From the NCBI GenBank assembly GCA_937870915.1, contig CALMZQ010000137.1, positions 1 to 53,992 on the forward strand: DNA of 53,992 nt. Direction: 5' to 3'. The DNA is from an uncultured Ignavibacteria bacterium (GTDB lineage: Bacteria; Bacteroidota; Ignavibacteria; Kapaibacteriales; Kapaibacteriaceae). A program made the translations under genes and the position numbers. The stretch's first letter is position 1, and every line of letters starts with the position of its first letter. Under the pieces are notes generated by a model. That model did no database searches, was not told where the DNA came from, and saw only the letters and a list, made by a program, of their open reading frames with translations. Shown in pieces: positions 8,364-17,700 of this stretch.

Positions 8364-10199
8364 ATGCCTGATCCAAGCGACTACACTGCACGTAATCTTG
8401 CCACGAAAATCTTTCCGTTTGTTCGCCCGTTTGGGAAGTTGATCTTTTTTTCAACAGTGGCCAACCTACTCTTCTCTGCAGCCAACGCACTCGTCCTGGC
8501 CATCGTAGAACCTGTGTTCAGTACCTTGTTCGGTGGGCCAACCTCTGTTACGTCACAAGTACCTGAAGTTGCTTCCGGCATGAAGGCTAGGTTCGACGAG
8601 GTGGTTTCTTCGATCCTTGTTGCCCCGGACTATTACGATTCAATCCGCAACATCAGCCTCGTGATCTTCGGTCTTTTTGTAGTGAGGGGGCTAACGAAAT
8701 ACATCGGCAATATCATTTCTACTCGACTGGAAGAAGGCATCATGAAGCGTATCCGCGATTCGCTTTTTGTGCACATCACCTCACAGTCCATGGATTTCTT
8801 CACACGTCGCAAAACGGGCGATGTGATCTCACTCCTCACAAATGATGTGGGAGTGCTCAATCATGCAACCGTAAACTCGGTTACCACTCTCTGGCGAGAA
8901 GCCACAACACTGATCATCTATTTGGTGCTCTTACTCATGATCAGCGCTAAACTCATGCTGATCTCCGTTGGCATTGCACTCGTGGGACTGGTGCTTATTC
9001 GCTCCTTTACCAAGATGCTCCGAACGTACGGTTCGCGTTTGCAGGCTGCACAAGCTGATTACACATCAACCCTCCAAGAAACCGTTCTCGGCATCCGCGT
9101 CGTAAAGGGAATGGGCGTTGAGCCCCACGTTATCAAGCGATTCACAGATCAAACTGCAGGCTACGTTCAACGTGCACTTCGCAATACACGTGTGATGGGG
9201 CTCATCCCCGTAGTGAACGACACGTTTGGGATCCTTGCCTTAGTAAGTGTGTTCTATGTTGGCGGAATGGAACGTGCCACAGGAGCCATCACACCGTCGA
9301 ACCTCGTGACCTTCCTCTTCTTACTTTTTGGTTTGATGCAGCCGATCAGCGTGATCGTTAACACCATCGCCCAAATGCAGCGCGGTATAGCTGCCGGAGC
9401 TAACGTAGCTTCTGTGCTCGACGAAGTCCCGCTCATCACGTCTGGTTCGTTGGATGCCTCGCCCCTTACTCCAGAGATCCGAATACGCAATGTGAACTTC
9501 ACGTACGGGGCTCATCAAGTCCTGAAGGACGTGTCATTCACTATCCACAAGGGAGAGACCGTGGCCTTGGTTGGATCGTCCGGCAGTGGGAAGTCAACAA
9601 TGCTCGACCTCTTGTTGCGGTTCTACGATCCCGGGAGTGGATCGATCGAGCTCGATGGCACAGATATCCGCATGCTTGATGTACGGTCCTACCGACATCT
9701 CTTTGGTGTTGTGTCGCAAGAGACGATCTTATTCAATGATTCAGTGCGCAACAACATCAGCCTTGGCGACGCAAACGCCGATGAATCGCGCGTCCGACAG
9801 TCGGCGTCGATTGCACACGCACACGACTTTATTTCTGCCATGCCGGAAGGCTACGAAACGATCATTGGAGACCGAGGCATGAGGCTCTCCGGTGGACAGC
9901 GCCAACGCGTTGCTATTGCACGCGCACTCTATCGGGAGCCACAGATCCTGCTGTTTGACGAGGCAACGTCTGCGCTCGACACAGAATCTGAACGTCTCGT
10001 TCAAGATGCAATTGATGACGTCCTCAAGAATCGTACGGCTGTAATTGTGGCACACCGTCTTTCTACCATCGTTAACGCAGACCGCATTGTGGTGTTCGAC
10101 GATGGTCGCATTGCGGAAGAAGGCACACACACTGAACTGCTGGCTCGTGGTGGTGTGTATGGTCGTCTGCACGCCCTTCAGTTTGCATCAACAACGTAG
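8364..10199 (+). CDS. ABC exporter, fused permease and ATPase (MsbA-like)
   Basis: This 611-residue half-transporter would work as a homodimer in the inner membrane and export a lipid, drug or similar substrate. The N-terminal half is a type-1 exporter membrane domain with about six hydrophobic helices (residues 20-320). The ATPase domain has Walker A GSSGSGKST (about 404-412), Q-loop VVSQETILFND, signature LSGGQRQRVAIARAL, Walker B ILLFDEATSALD and switch IVAHRLST, all intact. Length and organisation fit MsbA and lipid flippases, and the neighbouring peptidoglycan amidase is consistent with an envelope role, but the substrate cannot be read from the sequence. It ends six bases from the convergent stop at 10206. 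Confidence 0.93.
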   Translation: MPDPSDYTARNLATKIFPFVRPFGKLIFFSTVANLLFSAANALVLAIVEPVFSTLFGGPTSVTSQVPEVASGMKARFDEVVSSILVAPDYYDSIRNISLVIFGLFVVRGLTKYIGNIISTRLEEGIMKRIRDSLFVHITSQSMDFFTRRKTGDVISLLTNDVGVLNHATVNSVTTLWREATTLIIYLVLLLMISAKLMLISVGIALVGLVLIRSFTKMLRTYGSRLQAAQADYTSTLQETVLGIRVVKGMGVEPHVIKRFTDQTAGYVQRALRNTRVMGLIPVVNDTFGILALVSVFYVGGMERATGAITPSNLVTFLFLLFGLMQPISVIVNTIAQMQRGIAAGANVASVLDEVPLITSGSLDASPLTPEIRIRNVNFTYGAHQVLKDVSFTIHKGETVALVGSSGSGKSTMLDLLLRFYDPGSGSIELDGTDIRMLDVRSYRHLFGVVSQETILFNDSVRNNISLGDANADESRVRQSASIAHAHDFISAMPEGYETIIGDRGMRLSGGQRQRVAIARALYREPQILLFDEATSALDTESERLVQDAIDDVLKNRTAVIVAHRLSTIVNADRIVVFDDGRIAEEGTHTELLARGGVYGRLHALQFASTT

Positions 10200-10205
10200 T
10201 ACTGA

Positions 10206-11657
10206 TCAACGGTTGCGGTATAGTGTGTAATGTGGCGTTTCAACATGCGCCGAATATTGATCGATGAGCAACCTGCGAACTAGCTTTTGTTCATCGGCCG
10301 TGACGTTCGGATGGTAATAGACGATCCACGATGCCCCACGAACGGACCGCACCACATATTCATCAACCGTGTTCTGTGGCATAGCCTTGAGCACATATCG
10401 ATAGCCCGGCCTCCAACCCGTCATCCAGCCGTTGGTATACCATGCGAGCTGCCCGTTGAAGGCATCGGCGTCTCTCTGTGCATGATAGAGGTACGTAAAC
10501 GAGTGTACTGCCAACGTGTCTTCGTGTAATGCAGATGCAACTGCTCTCCCACCTGTGATGACGGTTGGGCTGCCCTTCATTACTACGAGAACGGAACCGA
10601 GGGCGGCCAAGCCAATGGCGCCGAAAATCACGGGCCTAAAGAGAACAACGGCCATCGTGGCTCGCCGTTTCTGTGAGCGCATGATCAGAACTCCTGCCAA
10701 ACCAACACCACAACCGGCTGCTGCAACCAAGAACAGTAGCATTTGTGTAGGTGGCAGGTGCAACAGACCTGAAAGCACGAACCATAGCGAGGCCATCGAT
10801 ACAACGCCGTAGAACGCAATGATAAGCCCCATGCGCCGAGACTCTCTGAACTGCTCAGTGGCTCGCAGTGCAAGTATCGTAGCTGGTACAATGATGTATG
10901 CCACCGTTAGCGATGAACGTGTTGGGACAACAGCGAGGATCACCAACCCAGCAAGAAACCACACTGTCAACACAAGCACATCAGGTTGTAACCATGTGGG
11001 AATGTACTCTCGTCTGTACGTCATCACAACACACCACAGTAAGGCACCCGCTAGAAAGGGGCTTGCTTCTACGAGAAGGAGTGGCACCTCAAGAGGTCCA
11101 CGTGAATCAACCGGGGATCCACCATACAACACAGCCGTGATTGGTGATGACAGTGCAGACCCAGCTAGGCCTAGTACGAGCAGCGCTGCAACACCTAACC
11201 GCGTTGATGAGGACAATGTATCACGGAGTTTCACTACAGCCCACACAGCAAGCATATTGCATGCAACGAAAGGAACAACGTCTGTTGCCTGGCGTCCGTA
11301 GGTAATGAACGGAATGCTTGTTCCAACCACAACGATGGCCAGAATAGAATTCTGAAAGTTCAGCGATCTCCTAGCAACGAGATAGGTAATCACCAATGTG
11401 ACAAGAACGCAGATGATGGCGAACCAGCGTGCAGCCAGTGGTGTAGCTCCAAACACTAGGACGCCAACGGCACTTGCCCACGTAGTAAGGGGCGCTGTGG
11501 AGGACACCTTCCATTCATCGAAGAGCACGATGTGCTCGCCCCCTACGGCGATAAGACCTTCAGGTGATGGCTGGATTTCTGCTGAGGTAAGTCTCATCAC
11601 ATAGAGACCTATGATGACGAGGACCGTAGCAATAACGGTGTGCTGGCGCGACGTCAT
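10206..11657 (-). CDS. PMT/ArnT-like integral membrane glycosyltransferase (GT-C), tentative
   Basis: A 483-residue polytopic membrane protein with about ten hydrophobic segments. The N-terminal part resembles the PMT_2/ArnT family: an early acidic loop (VLFDEW), then TAPLTTWASAVGVLVFGATP and ARWFAIICVLVTLVITYLVA, which follow the family pattern of a PL-containing loop, an LFG turn and an R-x-x-A-type helix. Such enzymes transfer a sugar from a polyprenyl-phosphate carrier to a protein or lipid on the outer face of the membrane. The ATG at 11657 overlaps the stop of the M50 protease gene as ATGA, which favours this start over the GTG at 11717. Fold assignment moderate; acceptor unknown. Confidence 0.65.
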   Translation of the reverse strand: MTSRQHTVIATVLVIIGLYVMRLTSAEIQPSPEGLIAVGGEHIVLFDEWKVSSTAPLTTWASAVGVLVFGATPLAARWFAIICVLVTLVITYLVARRSLNFQNSILAIVVVGTSIPFITYGRQATDVVPFVACNMLAVWAVVKLRDTLSSSTRLGVAALLVLGLAGSALSSPITAVLYGGSPVDSRGPLEVPLLLVEASPFLAGALLWCVVMTYRREYIPTWLQPDVLVLTVWFLAGLVILAVVPTRSSLTVAYIIVPATILALRATEQFRESRRMGLIIAFYGVVSMASLWFVLSGLLHLPPTQMLLFLVAAAGCGVGLAGVLIMRSQKRRATMAVVLFRPVIFGAIGLAALGSVLVVMKGSPTVITGGRAVASALHEDTLAVHSFTYLYHAQRDADAFNGQLAWYTNGWMTGWRPGYRYVLKAMPQNTVDEYVVRSVRGASWIVYYHPNVTADEQKLVRRLLIDQYSAHVETPHYTLYRNR

Positions 11658-12715
11658 GGTATGATGTAGATGGCACGAGGCGAAAAACTCAGGATCAGAA
11701 TGCCAATTGCCACCCACCCCACAATGCGACGCCCCTTAGACAAAGGTTCTGTTCCCTGTAGAGGCGGATGATCGATTTTGATCACGAAACGCACGAGTAT
11801 CATCCAAAAGATCCACAACTCTCCCATTTGGAAAAGCCACGGTGCTATAGTAATCGCTTTACCAAGAGATGGGTCGATGAAATCTTGCATCCACATGATC
11901 CATGGCTCTGCGTACGAATCGGCAAGCAGGAGATGAACGATGTTGAGCATCGCCAAGATGGCAAAGGCAAAGAGAATCCACCATAGGGCACGTGCTACCT
12001 TTCGTTGCCGATCACCAAGGAGAGCATATAACACGTGTCCTCCATCGAGCTGACCAAAAGGCAACATGTTCAGAGCCGTAACGAATAATCCGAACCACCC
12101 TACACAGAGAAATGGATAGTGATAGATCTCGTTCATCGGAGGGAAGGTTACGGTACCGTCAAAGGCCTGCCTTAGCATTGCGAATAGAATCGTGTCGCCA
12201 AATGTCATTCCCGATTCCGGGATCTTCTCAATGGTGGCATAATTCGGATGTATCTCATACAAGAATTCTGGTCCGGGCAGCGTGACAATGCCAATGATGA
12301 GTATGGCCAAGCACACTACAAATCCTGCCAAAGGACCGGAAACGCCGATATCGAAAAGAACATTCTTTGACTTGATCGGAGACTTTGTGCGAATAACAGC
12401 GCCGAACGTGCCGAAGAGCATTATTGTTGACGGAACAGGGATGAAATAAGGCAACGTTGCATCAACACCATGTACCCGAGCAGCGAAGTAGTGACCGAAC
12501 TCATGCGATGCAAGGAAGGTCATCACCAAGGTAGCGTAGGTAAGCCCAAACATCCAGTTTTCGATCACGAACGGATCCTTCATCATCCACTGAGCGCCAG
12601 CCATCATGCACGTGACGAATGTGACAACAAAGAGTGCCGTATGGACAATCACTTGACGCAATCGTATTCGCGTGACGGTCTGAGCAGGATCCCCGTCTAA
12701 TCTCGTATAGCCCAA
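11654..12715 (-). CDS. M50 family (site-2-protease-like) membrane metalloprotease
   Basis: An intramembrane zinc protease of 353 residues with several hydrophobic segments. The catalytic HEFGH motif (residues 71-75) lies in a membrane helix, and the second metal site is N-x-x-P plus LDGG in NMLPFGQLDGGH (Asp224). The family cleaves membrane-bound regulators or remnant signal peptides. The lack of an obvious PDZ domain and the presence of a segment with FGTFGAVIRTKSPI resemble the plant EGY/cyanobacterial branch. The start is a TTG at 12715, three bases after the lysS stop, with a weak GGAG upstream. It sits between lysS and a glycosyltransferase-like gene in one transcription unit. Confidence 0.85.
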   Translation of the reverse strand: MGYTRLDGDPAQTVTRIRLRQVIVHTALFVVTFVTCMMAGAQWMMKDPFVIENWMFGLTYATLVMTFLASHEFGHYFAARVHGVDATLPYFIPVPSTIMLFGTFGAVIRTKSPIKSKNVLFDIGVSGPLAGFVVCLAILIIGIVTLPGPEFLYEIHPNYATIEKIPESGMTFGDTILFAMLRQAFDGTVTFPPMNEIYHYPFLCVGWFGLFVTALNMLPFGQLDGGHVLYALLGDRQRKVARALWWILFAFAILAMLNIVHLLLADSYAEPWIMWMQDFIDPSLGKAITIAPWLFQMGELWIFWMILVRFVIKIDHPPLQGTEPLSKGRRIVGWVAIGILILSFSPRAIYIIP

Positions 12716-12718
12716 GGA

Positions 12719-14263
12719 TCAAACTCCATTCTCAGTATCTGTCACGGCTGTCTTCTCAGGACGCATTTGCGGGAAGAAGAGCACATCGCGAATAGAATCA
12801 TTGTCCGTGAGGAGCATCACCAATCGGTCAATTCCAACACCGAGTCCGGCAGTTGGGGGAAGTCCAACCTCGATACAGTGCAAGAAGTCTTCATCAACAA
12901 CCATGGCTTCGTCATCTCCATCAGCACGGATCTGCGCCTGCTCTTCTAGCCGGGCTCGTTGATCAAGGGGATCGTTGAGTTCAGAGAAGGCGTTGGCAAC
13001 TTCCTTACCCATGATGAAGAGTTCAAATCTCTCAACAAGTCCCTTTTCTGTTCTGTGTGCCTTTGCTAAGGGGCTCATCTCAACAGGGTAATCCATGACG
13101 AATGTCGGCTGAATGAGATGAGGCTGAACGAGAACGCTAAAGATCTCATCAAGGATCTTCATAGCACTTGCGGCAGAATCTACATCAACGTTGAGGCTAC
13201 GTGCTGCGGACAGAAGTTCGGCACGGCCCAGTCCTCGCAGATCCATCCCGGTATGCTGATCGAAGAGGTCGAACATCCGTGCTCTGGCAAAAGGAGTTGC
13301 GAATGACAGCTCCGTGCCCTGATAGACAACTGTTTCCGATGCGCATGTTTCCGTGACGATCGTATTGACCATCTGTTCGGTCATCTCCATCATCCACACA
13401 TAGTCCTTGTAGGCCACATAGATCTCCATGGCCGTGTATTCCGGATTATGCGTCTTATCCATGCCTTCGTTGCGGAAGTTCTTGGAGATCTCGTACACAC
13501 CCTCAAAGCCCCCTACAATGAGTCTCTTGAGATAGAGTTCATCAGCAATCCGGAGATAGAGTTCTACATCTAGAGCGTTGTGATGCGTTACGAATGGACG
13601 GGCTGTTGCGCCACCATAGATAGGCTGCAGGATTGGCGTCTCAACTTCCAGCCAACCACGCTCATCAAAGAACCGGCGCATTGTGGAGATGATGCGTGCT
13701 CGCTTAACAAAAGTGTCCTTGATCTGCGGATTTGCGATAAGGTCCAGGTACCGTCTGCGGTAACGTTGTTCCTTGTCGGCGATAGCATCATAACGCGTTA
13801 CCGTTCCGTCTTCAGCAACTTCTTCTTTGCCAACCGGGATCGGTGTGATGCTCTTCGTGAGGAGGGTGAGGGATCGTGCGTGAACACTAATCTCGCCCAT
13901 ACGTGTGCGGAAGACATAGCCCTCCACACCGATGATGTCTCCGATATCGAAGAGTCGGAGCCGATCATACACGTCGCCTAGGTCGTCCTTTTTGAGATAG
14001 ATCTGGATCCGGCCTGTTACATCCTGGATGTGACAGAACGTAGCCTTCCCCATCTTTCGCATAGCCATGATACGCCCTGCAACGGAGACGTCGGACATCT
14101 CATCCGGACGTTCATCAGAAAATGCCGTCAGGATTTGATGAGCATGATGCGAGCGGTGGAACGACGCCGGGAATGGTTCCACACCCATGGCGCGGAGTTC
14201 ATGGAGTTCTTCGATCCTGCGGAGTTCTTGATCGTTACGGTGGACGGTGGACATGACGGACAT
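12719..14263 (-). CDS. lysS: Lysyl-tRNA synthetase, class II
   Basis: The enzyme charges tRNA-Lys with lysine using ATP. At 514 residues it has the normal length. An N-terminal OB-fold anticodon-binding domain ([16 protein letters not shown], about residues 65-85) is followed by the class II catalytic core. Motif 2 is [20 protein letters not shown], and motif 3 is in [20 protein letters not shown] near the C-terminus, ending with [11 protein letters not shown]. Two in-frame ATGs (14263 and 14254) are both possible; an AAGGA tract spaces better with the second. A promoter element lies at 14292-14299. The M50 and glycosyltransferase genes follow without a gap. Confidence 0.96.
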   Translation of the reverse strand: MSVMSTVHRNDQELRRIEELHELRAMGVEPFPASFHRSHHAHQILTAFSDERPDEMSDVSVAGRIMAMRKMGKATFCHIQDVTGRIQIYLKKDDLGDVYDRLRLFDIGDIIGVEGYVFRTRMGEISVHARSLTLLTKSITPIPVGKEEVAEDGTVTRYDAIADKEQRYRRRYLDLIANPQIKDTFVKRARIISTMRRFFDERGWLEVETPILQPIYGGATARPFVTHHNALDVELYLRIADELYLKRLIVGGFEGVYEISKNFRNEGMDKTHNPEYTAMEIYVAYKDYVWMMEMTEQMVNTIVTETCASETVVYQGTELSFATPFARARMFDLFDQHTGMDLRGLGRAELLSAARSLNVDVDSAASAMKILDEIFSVLVQPHLIQPTFVMDYPVEMSPLAKAHRTEKGLVERFELFIMGKEVANAFSELNDPLDQRARLEEQAQIRADGDDEAMVVDEDFLHCIEVGLPPTAGLGVGIDRLVMLLTDNDSIRDVLFFPQMRPEKTAVTDTENGV

Positions 14264-14291
14264 TTCCTTGCGTGAGAGCTTTTACGAACGG

Positions 14292-14299
14292 CAAAGATA
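14292..14299 (-). promoter_or_regulatory. Bacteroidota-type -7 element for lysS
   Basis: The minus strand reads TATCTTTG, an exact TAnnTTTG, 28 bases upstream of the lysS ATG. It directly abuts a copy of the recurring AAGGGGCT motif, giving AAGGGGCTATCTTTG. No -33 element is obvious. Confidence 0.55.
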
Positions 14300-14366
14300 G
14301 CCCCTTCATCACGTCACGAGTACATGGTGGTGTGGAGTTCCAACAACTTTTTCCTATTCTGCCGAA

Positions 14367-15605
14367 ATGTCAAAGAACGTTAGAATCGAACGGTCAGACG
14401 AACAGCTCAGAGCATCAGCCATGGACCTAGCTCTGGATATGTTCTTCACAGAGGGTTATTCTCAAACGAAGGCGAGTCAAATCGCCAAGAATCTTGGGAT
14501 CTCAAAAAAGACGCTTTATCGACTCTTCCCAACCAAGGAAGACCTTTTGCGAGCAGCAACCCACCATGTGATGCAGATCATCGAAGAGATCACCGATAAG
14601 CTCTATGCCGATCATGACCGATCGGTAGCAGAACGCGTTGCCTCGTTGGTTACCCAGATATCACCGCACTATGCCCGGATCCGGTCACCTCGGATCCTGA
14701 AGGACCTTCAGCGCAACGCCCCTTCCATCTGGGCAGAGCTCGACGCTTGGCGTCAAATTCGATACACACGATTCAGAGCCATCATTGAAGATGGCATTGC
14801 ACAGGGAACGATCCGATCAGAACTTGGAATCGACGATATTCTGGCCGTGTATTCGGTCTTGGTGAACAAGTGTATGGACCATGCTGCACTTGAGGAGACA
14901 GATGTTACCTCATTGAAACTATACCGGGGATCGATGGATGTTTTTTTCCGTGGAATCTTCGTTGCTAGTGTTCACCAATCCGTGGATTTTGGCTGTCCGG
15001 TGGAGTTCGATCCTCGCATAGGGCTTTTGCAACATGCCGAGCAATTGTTCTTTCACAACGGGTATGCAAAAACAACAACAGACGCAATAGCCAAGGCAAC
15101 TGGTGTGTCAAAAAGGACGCTCTACGAGACCTATCCAAAGAAGTCCGATATCGCCATGGCAATCTTGTTACGTGCAGCCCAAGATGTGAGGGGGCTGAGC
15201 ACCACCTTACAATACAACAACAGAAATGTGTACGAGCAAGAACTATATACCCTTATCATGGGCTGTACATCTGCACTTGGCCGAGTTTCTACACGGTTCT
15301 TACAGGAACTGTCGGATGCAGCTCCCACAGGTTATCGACGCATGGTGCGATGGCGCAGACGATTTCTTGCCATGGAGTTACAACGAGCCCTCGAGGAGGG
15401 TCAAAAACTCGGAGTGATACGGCACGATCTCGATCTCCCAAGTTCGATTCTCATCCTCTCGATCATGATCGAGAATCTCTTATTGCCTGACGCACGCGCT
15501 CATGCCGCAAATGTTGTAGCGCCGCAGATCAACGTTGTCTGTTCGGTGATACTCTTCGGGATCTCGCCTCGAACAACACGATCCCAGCTGCAACCGAAGC
15601 ATTGA
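14367..15605 (+). CDS. Tandem (two-in-one) TetR/AcrR transcriptional regulator
   Basis: A TetR protein is normally about 200 residues and dimerises to bind DNA. This 412-residue protein contains two complete TetR units in a row. The first helix-turn-helix is IAKNLGISKKTLYRLFPTKE (about residues 38-58), followed by an alpha-helical ligand/dimer domain. The second is IAKATGVSKRTLYETYPKKS (about 236-256) with its own helical domain to the end. The two units are clearly diverged, so this is not a recent duplication. It may act as a covalent dimer. The 3' 77 bases overlap the convergent rlmB gene. Ligand and targets are unknown; divergent lysS and the rlmB-kynU unit are the neighbours. Confidence 0.9.
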   Translation: MSKNVRIERSDEQLRASAMDLALDMFFTEGYSQTKASQIAKNLGISKKTLYRLFPTKEDLLRAATHHVMQIIEEITDKLYADHDRSVAERVASLVTQISPHYARIRSPRILKDLQRNAPSIWAELDAWRQIRYTRFRAIIEDGIAQGTIRSELGIDDILAVYSVLVNKCMDHAALEETDVTSLKLYRGSMDVFFRGIFVASVHQSVDFGCPVEFDPRIGLLQHAEQLFFHNGYAKTTTDAIAKATGVSKRTLYETYPKKSDIAMAILLRAAQDVRGLSTTLQYNNRNVYEQELYTLIMGCTSALGRVSTRFLQELSDAAPTGYRRMVRWRRRFLAMELQRALEEGQKLGVIRHDLDLPSSILILSIMIENLLLPDARAHAANVVAPQINVVCSVILFGISPRTTRSQLQPKH

Positions 15606-16317
15606 GCGAGGCTACGTGACCCATCATTGGGATCTCTACTAGTACATCGCAAACTGCTTGAACGCTTGGATGTAGTCCTTCTCCTTCATTGCCGATCACA
15701 ATGATCAGGGGGCCACTGTAGATGTCATCAGTATAAACAGACGTTGCGGGTACGGCTGTGCCAACAATGCGCCACCCCTCGGCCTTGCATTGCTTGAGCA
15801 TTTCGGAGACGCGAGGCACCTTGGCAACGGGAAGATGTTCAAGAGCACCTGCAGAAGCCTTAACAGCAACCGGTGTGACGGGAGCACTGAATTTGATGGG
15901 CAGAATCATACCATAGGCACCAGCGCCCTCGGCACTGCGAGCAATAGCACCAAGGTTGTGGGGATCTGTTATTCCATCAAGGACGATGATGATGGGGTCT
16001 GCACACGACTCCAGAGCCCCTTTCAAGAGCGTTTCGAGCGTGACGGGCTCTTTAACAGGGCGAATTGCGATCACACCCTGGGCATCGTTGGGTGCGAGTC
16101 CCAATTGTTTTTCAAGTGCTTGAAACTTCCTACGGTCCATGATGGCACATTGGATGTTTGCTTTTGATGCCTGCGACCTGATCTGTGCGATTGGACCAGC
16201 ATCATCGTTGCCAAAGGCAAGGAAGATCTTTTCAATGGCCGTGTCGGCCTCGATTGCCTCGATTAGTGCACGCCGACCAACAATGTAGCGTTCCGCGTCG
16301 ATCTCTGATGGATTCAC
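15529..16317 (-). CDS. rlmB: 23S rRNA 2'-O-ribose methyltransferase, TrmH/SpoU family (RlmB-like)
   Basis: A knot-fold (SPOUT) methyltransferase of 262 residues, close to the RlmB length of about 245; RlmB methylates G2251 of 23S rRNA. An N-terminal substrate-binding domain (YIVGRRALIEAIEADTAIEK) precedes the SpoU core with motif 1 DPHNLGAIARSAEG, motif 2 IIVIGNEGEGL and motif 3 IPMMGHVASLNASVAAGIVL. The ATG at 16317 overlaps the kynureninase stop by 4 bp (ATGA), so the two are translationally coupled. The 3' 77 bases, encoding the last part of the knot, lie antisense to the end of the TetR gene. Other TrmH members remain possible. Confidence 0.88.
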   Translation of the reverse strand: MNPSEIDAERYIVGRRALIEAIEADTAIEKIFLAFGNDDAGPIAQIRSQASKANIQCAIMDRRKFQALEKQLGLAPNDAQGVIAIRPVKEPVTLETLLKGALESCADPIIIVLDGITDPHNLGAIARSAEGAGAYGMILPIKFSAPVTPVAVKASAGALEHLPVAKVPRVSEMLKQCKAEGWRIVGTAVPATSVYTDDIYSGPLIIVIGNEGEGLHPSVQAVCDVLVEIPMMGHVASLNASVAAGIVLFEARSRRVSPNRQR

Positions 16318-17606
16318 TGTATACCTTCGAGAATCTGGGCGAATGCCTCGCCAAAGGCTGCTACATCATCAAACGATGTATACAAGGGGGCCGGAGCCAT
16401 GCGAATGACACTCGGTGTGCGCCAATCCACGATGATGCCACGAGTGATGAGGGCATCAAACACGTCTTTTCCATTTCGATCGAAGTGGATACTTAGCTGC
16501 GCTCCTCTATCTGACTGTGTTGCAGGGGTAATGATGCGGATCCAATCCTTGCTACCAATCACTGTTGTTATGATGCTCTCTGCAAAGGCAGTGAGCTCGT
16601 TCCGTTTTGTTGAGATCCGATCAATCCCTGCTTCGAGGAACGTTTCCAGCGACGCACGCAATGTTGCCATCTGAAGGACTTGTGCGTTGGAAAGTTGCCA
16701 TCCATCTGCCCCGTATGTGGGCACAAATTGGTGCTCCATGGTGAACCGGGTGGCTTCGTCATTTCCCCACCATCCCGCGAGACGTGCAAGGTCTGGCTGA
16801 TCGGCAAAACGTTCATGAACAAAGAGTCCGCCCACTGCTCCCGGACCTGCATTGAGATATTTGTAGGAACACCACACGGCAAAGTCTGCATCCCAATCAT
16901 GTAGCGAGAGTTCCACATTGCCTACAGCATGGGCTAGGTCAAACCCAACCTTTGCACCAACGCTATGAGCAGCCGCGGCAATGGCCTGCAGATCAAATCG
17001 TTGTCCGGTAAAGAAATGAACGCCACTGAACAAGACCAGAGCCGTAGATGCCCCATGTTCGTTGATAGCTTCAACGATCTGCCGTGTAGTAAGTGTGTCT
17101 GTACCTGGAAGGGGCTGAATCTCTACCATCGCTTCTTCCGGTGTAAAGCCATGCAGGCGGACTTGGCTTTCCACTGCATATCGATCTGACGGGAATTCAT
17201 GCCCTGCCATCACGATCTTGTTCCGGGTTTGCGTAGGTCTGTAGAAGGAGGTCAGCATCAGGTGGAGGTTTACTGTGAGCGTGTTGGTTGCAACCACCTC
17301 ATGAACCTTAGCACCAACAAGCTGGGCAAGGGGCTCAGCAAACCACCGATGATACGAGAACCATGGTCTGCGCGATTTGAAATGACCTTCAACGCCGAGA
17401 TGGTGCCAATCTTCTAGCTCTTCATTCACGTACTGACGAGCCTTTGCAGGTTGTAGGCCTAGCGAGTTGCCGCAGAAGTAGCGTACGTTGCTCCCTTCAT
17501 GCTGCGGAAAGAGGAATTGGGACCTGAACGAGGCCAATACGTCCAATGCATCACGTCGTTCAGCGTCACTTTTCCATGATTCAAATGTTTCTGCGGTAAC
17601 GTTCAT
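16314..17606 (-). CDS. kynU: Kynureninase
   Basis: This PLP enzyme splits kynurenine or 3-hydroxykynurenine to anthranilate or 3-hydroxyanthranilate plus alanine, in tryptophan breakdown and, in some bacteria, NAD synthesis. The 430-residue protein is full length. It has the N-terminal YFCGNSLGLQP, the substrate region HFKSRRPWFSYHRWF, VATNTLTVNLHLML, the PLP-binding GFDLAHAVGN and the Schiff-base lysine Lys249 in WCSYKYLNAGPGAVGG. It ends with the family's VIRMAPAPLYTSFDDV. No other kynurenine-pathway gene is in the window. It is coupled to rlmB by a 4-bp overlap. Confidence 0.95.
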   Translation of the reverse strand: MNVTAETFESWKSDAERRDALDVLASFRSQFLFPQHEGSNVRYFCGNSLGLQPAKARQYVNEELEDWHHLGVEGHFKSRRPWFSYHRWFAEPLAQLVGAKVHEVVATNTLTVNLHLMLTSFYRPTQTRNKIVMAGHEFPSDRYAVESQVRLHGFTPEEAMVEIQPLPGTDTLTTRQIVEAINEHGASTALVLFSGVHFFTGQRFDLQAIAAAAHSVGAKVGFDLAHAVGNVELSLHDWDADFAVWCSYKYLNAGPGAVGGLFVHERFADQPDLARLAGWWGNDEATRFTMEHQFVPTYGADGWQLSNAQVLQMATLRASLETFLEAGIDRISTKRNELTAFAESIITTVIGSKDWIRIITPATQSDRGAQLSIHFDRNGKDVFDALITRGIIVDWRTPSVIRMAPAPLYTSFDDVAAFGEAFAQILEGIQ

Positions 17607-17700
17607 GCCAATCTCGAGTCGTTGTTGCCGGTAAAGTTGATGAGCCTCTCTTCCGCTCAGAATGCTAATTTGCGCTTTCTTTTTCCATTTGGAGGATTAC

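Noticed and set aside
10200-10205. Missing terminators at convergent gene pairs with gaps of about six bases (10200, 24239, 40047)
   Set aside because: Very short gaps are common in compact genomes; no unusual structure was seen there.
10819-11301. Plus-strand frame of 160 codons opposite the glycosyltransferase-like gene
   Set aside because: Its Ser/Thr/Arg-rich composition is the shadow of hydrophobic membrane codons on the other strand; no domain or start signal.
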